A stretch of 6,637 bases of DNA, taken from the NCBI GenBank assembly GCA_003452915.1, contig DMMZ01000023.1, forward strand, positions 24,628 to 31,264, written 5' to 3'. The DNA comes from Clostridiales bacterium (GTDB taxonomy: Bacteria > Bacillota > Clostridia > Oscillospirales > CAG-382). The position numbers and the translations under genes were made by a program. The stretch's first letter is position 1. Every line of letters starts with the position of its first letter. The notes below the pieces were generated by a model. That model made no database searches. It was given only the letters and a program-made list of their open reading frames with translations, and was not told where the DNA came from. Positions 4,719 through 6,637 of the stretch are shown here, piece after piece.

Positions 4719-5445
4719 TGTATTGCCTCTCCTTTGCCATAAAGAAAAGTTCCTCGATATTACCGCCAGGTGTTCTAGCAATCAATTTTTCGGTTTTATC
4801 ATCAAAAATTAGCCTACCCTCATAAATTAATGCAGTTCTGTCGCATTTAATTGCTTCGTCCATTACATGAGTTGTCACAATTATTGAAGTACCATTATCA
4901 CGCAGAGAATGGAACTGCTCCCAAATTGTCTGACGTAAAATTGGATCAATACCGACTGTTGGTTCGTCCAGTAATAAGACCTTTGGATTATGCAATAGTG
5001 CGATTGCTAAAGATAAACGCTTTTTCATACCGCCGGAAAAGTTCAAAACAAGTTTATTCTTATCTTCAGATAGATTCATTATCTTTAAAACATCATCTAT
5101 TCTGCCTTTAAGAATCTCACTTTTAATTCCGTACAGTCTGCCGAAAAAAGCCAAATTTTCGACAGCGGTTAAGTCATTGTATAAGGCATCATTCTGTGGC
5201 ATATAGCCCAATTCACTCATTAATTTGGTGTTGGGTATTTTCATATCATTAAAAATTATTTCACCGCTATCAGCCTTAAGAGCACCTATAATAAGCCTGA
5301 TTAATGTTGTTTTACCTGCACCAGATGGACCAAGCAGACAAACAATCTCTCCCCCCCTAATGGTAAGAGAAATATCTGAAACAACGGCTTTTTTATTAAA
5401 ACTCTTACTTACATTGTTAACCTTAATTTCTACTGTGTTTATCAT
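4711..5445 (-). CDS. ABC-2 type transporter ATP-binding protein
   Basis: The 244-residue ATPase powers the permease encoded directly after it. All nucleotide-binding motifs are intact: Walker A GPSGAGKT (39-46), Q-loop YMPQND (81-86, Gln84), signature NFSGGMKKR (135-143, the FSGGM form common in ABC-2 drug-export ATPases), Walker B VLLLDEP (156-162), D-loop GID (165-167) and H-loop His193 in TTHVMDEA. Length fits a single-domain subunit, with a short C-terminal extension. The start is ATG at 5445, since an in-frame stop lies just upstream. Its ribosome site is poor: AAAAAGGA ends about 15 nt away. A promoter-like sequence at 5563-5591 would give a leader of about 110 nt carrying repeat copy B. 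The preceding radical SAM gene lies 161 bp upstream on the same strand and is probably a separate unit. Confidence 0.9.
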   Translation of the reverse strand: MINTVEIKVNNVSKSFNKKAVVSDISLTIRGGEIVCLLGPSGAGKTTLIRLIIGALKADSGEIIFNDMKIPNTKLMSELGYMPQNDALYNDLTAVENLAFFGRLYGIKSEILKGRIDDVLKIMNLSEDKNKLVLNFSGGMKKRLSLAIALLHNPKVLLLDEPTVGIDPILRQTIWEQFHSLRDNGTSIIVTTHVMDEAIKCDRTALIYEGRLIFDDKTEKLIARTPGGNIEELFFMAKERQYNG

Positions 5446-5485
5446 AAAGTTAATTACATTTCCTTTTTATTATTAAATCATACTT

Positions 5486-5559
5486 ACATTATGAAAATGC
5501 GAAGCATTTTACTAATGCCTACTAAATAACATTCAATACTACACTTTGTTGGTGTCGGC
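5486..5559 (-). repeat. palindromic intergenic element, copy B, in the exporter leader
   Basis: On the minus strand this runs from GCCGACAC (5559-5552) to CATAATGT (5493-5486) and aligns without gaps to copy A at 1997-2070. I count 26 of 40 identities in the first part and 33 of 34 in the last, which contains AAAATGC-TTC-GCATTTT. The outer stem is partly lost (GTAGGC instead of GTCGGC), but the inner palindrome is intact. It lies about 40 nt before the ATPase start and downstream of a promoter-like sequence, so it would be in the mRNA leader. A possible extra -10 (TATGAT) follows it. Confidence 0.7.
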
Positions 5560-5562
5560 TAT

Positions 5563-5591
5563 ATTATATCACTATTTTCTATATTTGCAAA
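5563..5591 (-). promoter_or_regulatory. sigma-A-like promoter of the ABC exporter operon
   Basis: On the minus strand, TTTGCA (5591-5586, four of six to TTGACA), a 17-bp spacer and a perfect TATAAT (5568-5563) lie just after the radical SAM gene. Transcription would start near 5556, at the left end of repeat copy B. The good spacing and -10 box favour it over the weaker TATGAT closer to the ATPase start. Confidence 0.55.
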
Positions 5592-5606
5592 TTAATATTT
5601 TAATAT

Positions 5607-6637
5607 TTATTTGCACGAAATCTGCTGGTCATCAGTTAAGGATTCAGAAATCGACATTTGTGCATAACCGGTAACAAGCGCATTTCTTATATCTGGCGAA
5701 CTTAATATATTTCCGCCTTTATATTTTCCGTTGCAGGTTATAAAATAGATACTTCTTTTTAGTGAAACACGCATTTTCTTGAGAATATCATGCGTAAGTG
5801 TGCAATGCCGCCTGCTTTCGATAATCTTTTTGGCATAGGTTATTCCTATACCGGGAACACGAATAAGTGTTTCATAATCCGCTTTATTTACTTCAACAGG
5901 ATACATATCCATGTGCCTTAACGCCCATGCTGCTTTCGGATCGATATCCTCTTGTAAGAATGGTTCTTCATCTGGTGTTACATCGTCGGTTGAAAAACCG
6001 TACAACTGTATAAGTCGGTCAGCCTGATATAGACGCGCCATACGCCAGTAAGGTGTTTTGGTTAATTTTAAATCCTCATTTTCATAACCCTTTGCTTCGT
6101 ATTTATATTGAAAAGCAGTATAATAAACGCGTTTTAATCGGTATTTATCATATAAAGCTCGTGCGAGTGTCATAATTGTTCGGTCATCTTCTTGAGTACT
6201 ACCTGCCATAAGTTGAGTTGTCTGACTGGTAGCAAACTTCTGTTTTTCGAACTTAGCTTCCAGTATTTGCTCCGAGATATCATGCATTGGCGTTAATATA
6301 TTCGTCCTGCTTTTTTGCTTTGCAATACGCTCGTAACCCGAGCTTTTTGCGACCTCAATATTAACGCTTAAACGGTTTGCATATTTTCCTGTTCGGGCAA
6401 TAAGCAGCGAATCCGCACCAGGCATAACTTTAGCATGAATAAAATCGCTATAATAAAGTTCCTCACGCATAATTCGTACGCTCTCTGCTATCTGCTCCTG
6501 TGTATAATCCGCATTTCTATAAATAGCCGACGATACAAAAACACCGTGACCGTTTTCCTTGGCCATATTAACAGCCATATTTGCAACCTCTAAAGGAGAA
6601 TTACAATAACTTTCGTTTTTCTCGACACGACTGCAAC
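5607..6637 (-). CDS. putative DNA modification/repair radical SAM protein with helix-hairpin-helix (C-terminal part)
   Basis: The frame stays open to the right edge, so the ATG at 6578 is internal and the true start lies outside. About 342 residues are visible. The sequence resembles the radical SAM proteins annotated as putative DNA modification/repair enzymes, roughly 400 residues long, which are often encoded beside a uracil-DNA-glycosylase-like partner. The first visible residues (CSRVEKNE) probably hold the last cysteine of the iron-sulfur CxxxCxxC motif; the rest is cut off. Barrel-type segments follow: GVFVSSAIYRN (about 31-41), IHAKVMPGAD and RLSVNIEVAKSS. A conserved middle block contains YYTAFQYKY. 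Near the end, NKADYETLIRVPGIGITYAK (about 250-269) is a helix-hairpin-helix DNA-binding motif. The substrate of this family is unproven. No UDG-like partner follows; the exporter does. Confidence 0.8.
   Translation of the reverse strand, partial: CSRVEKNESYCNSPLEVANMAVNMAKENGHGVFVSSAIYRNADYTQEQIAESVRIMREELYYSDFIHAKVMPGADSLLIARTGKYANRLSVNIEVAKSSGYERIAKQKSRTNILTPMHDISEQILEAKFEKQKFATSQTTQLMAGSTQEDDRTIMTLARALYDKYRLKRVYYTAFQYKYEAKGYENEDLKLTKTPYWRMARLYQADRLIQLYGFSTDDVTPDEEPFLQEDIDPKAAWALRHMDMYPVEVNKADYETLIRVPGIGITYAKKIIESRRHCTLTHDILKKMRVSLKRSIYFITCNGKYKGGNILSSPDIRNALVTGYAQMSISESLTDDQQISCK

Noticed and set aside
4719..4781. TTG start 21 codons earlier for the permease
   Set aside because: It would overlap the ATPase gene by about 70 nt and give a non-membrane N-terminus untypical of the family; the ATG at 4718 has a good ribosome site.
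4851..5476. Two plus-strand frames opposite the ATPase gene
   Set aside because: They are antisense shadows of a gene with all ABC ATPase motifs intact.

Overview
The window looks like a chromosomal segment of a low-GC, spore-forming Firmicute of class Clostridia, possibly from the Oscillospiraceae or Lachnospiraceae. Three things suggest this: AT-rich intergenic DNA with strong AAGGAG-type Shine-Dalgarno sites, a CotF-type spore coat protein, and a surface protein ending in a degenerate TGD sorting tail. No rRNA, tRNA, CRISPR array, integrase or intact insertion sequence was seen.

Plus strand, left to right: AT-rich regulatory DNA with a near-consensus sigma-A promoter (213-241) leads into a secreted, wall- or membrane-anchored protein with one discoidin-like (F5/8 type C) domain (305-1105), closed by a hairpin terminator. 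About 400 bp without a convincing gene follows, rich in inverted repeats and holding a promoter-like / four-codon ORF / hairpin string. Next come a ferritin-like CotF-type coat protein (1520-1993), a 230-bp intergenic region with two copies of a palindromic promoter-associated module and an intrinsic-terminator hairpin, a PLP-dependent low-specificity threonine aldolase (2221-3258), and a 66-residue protein of unknown function (3306-3506).

A convergent intergenic region (3507-3701) separates this from the minus-strand genes. It holds a strong 10-bp hairpin, a 115-nt block that could fold as a closed multi-stem RNA, and an AT-rich hairpin that abuts the next stop codon.

Minus strand, right to left: a C-terminal part of a radical SAM / helix-hairpin-helix protein of the putative DNA modification/repair type (6637 to 5607, cut by the window edge), then a two-gene ABC-2 exporter: ATPase (5445-4711) and permease (4718-3702), overlapping by 8 nt. 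The exporter has its own promoter-like sequence, and its leader carries a third copy of the palindromic element.

The genes do not form one evident pathway. The most notable non-coding signal is an interspersed element of about 74 nt: one copy after the coat gene (+) and one before the exporter (-), with 33 of 34 core bases identical, plus a diverged third copy before the threonine aldolase gene. Nothing here is a demonstrable new defence or biosynthetic system; the best leads are this element and the structured convergent region.
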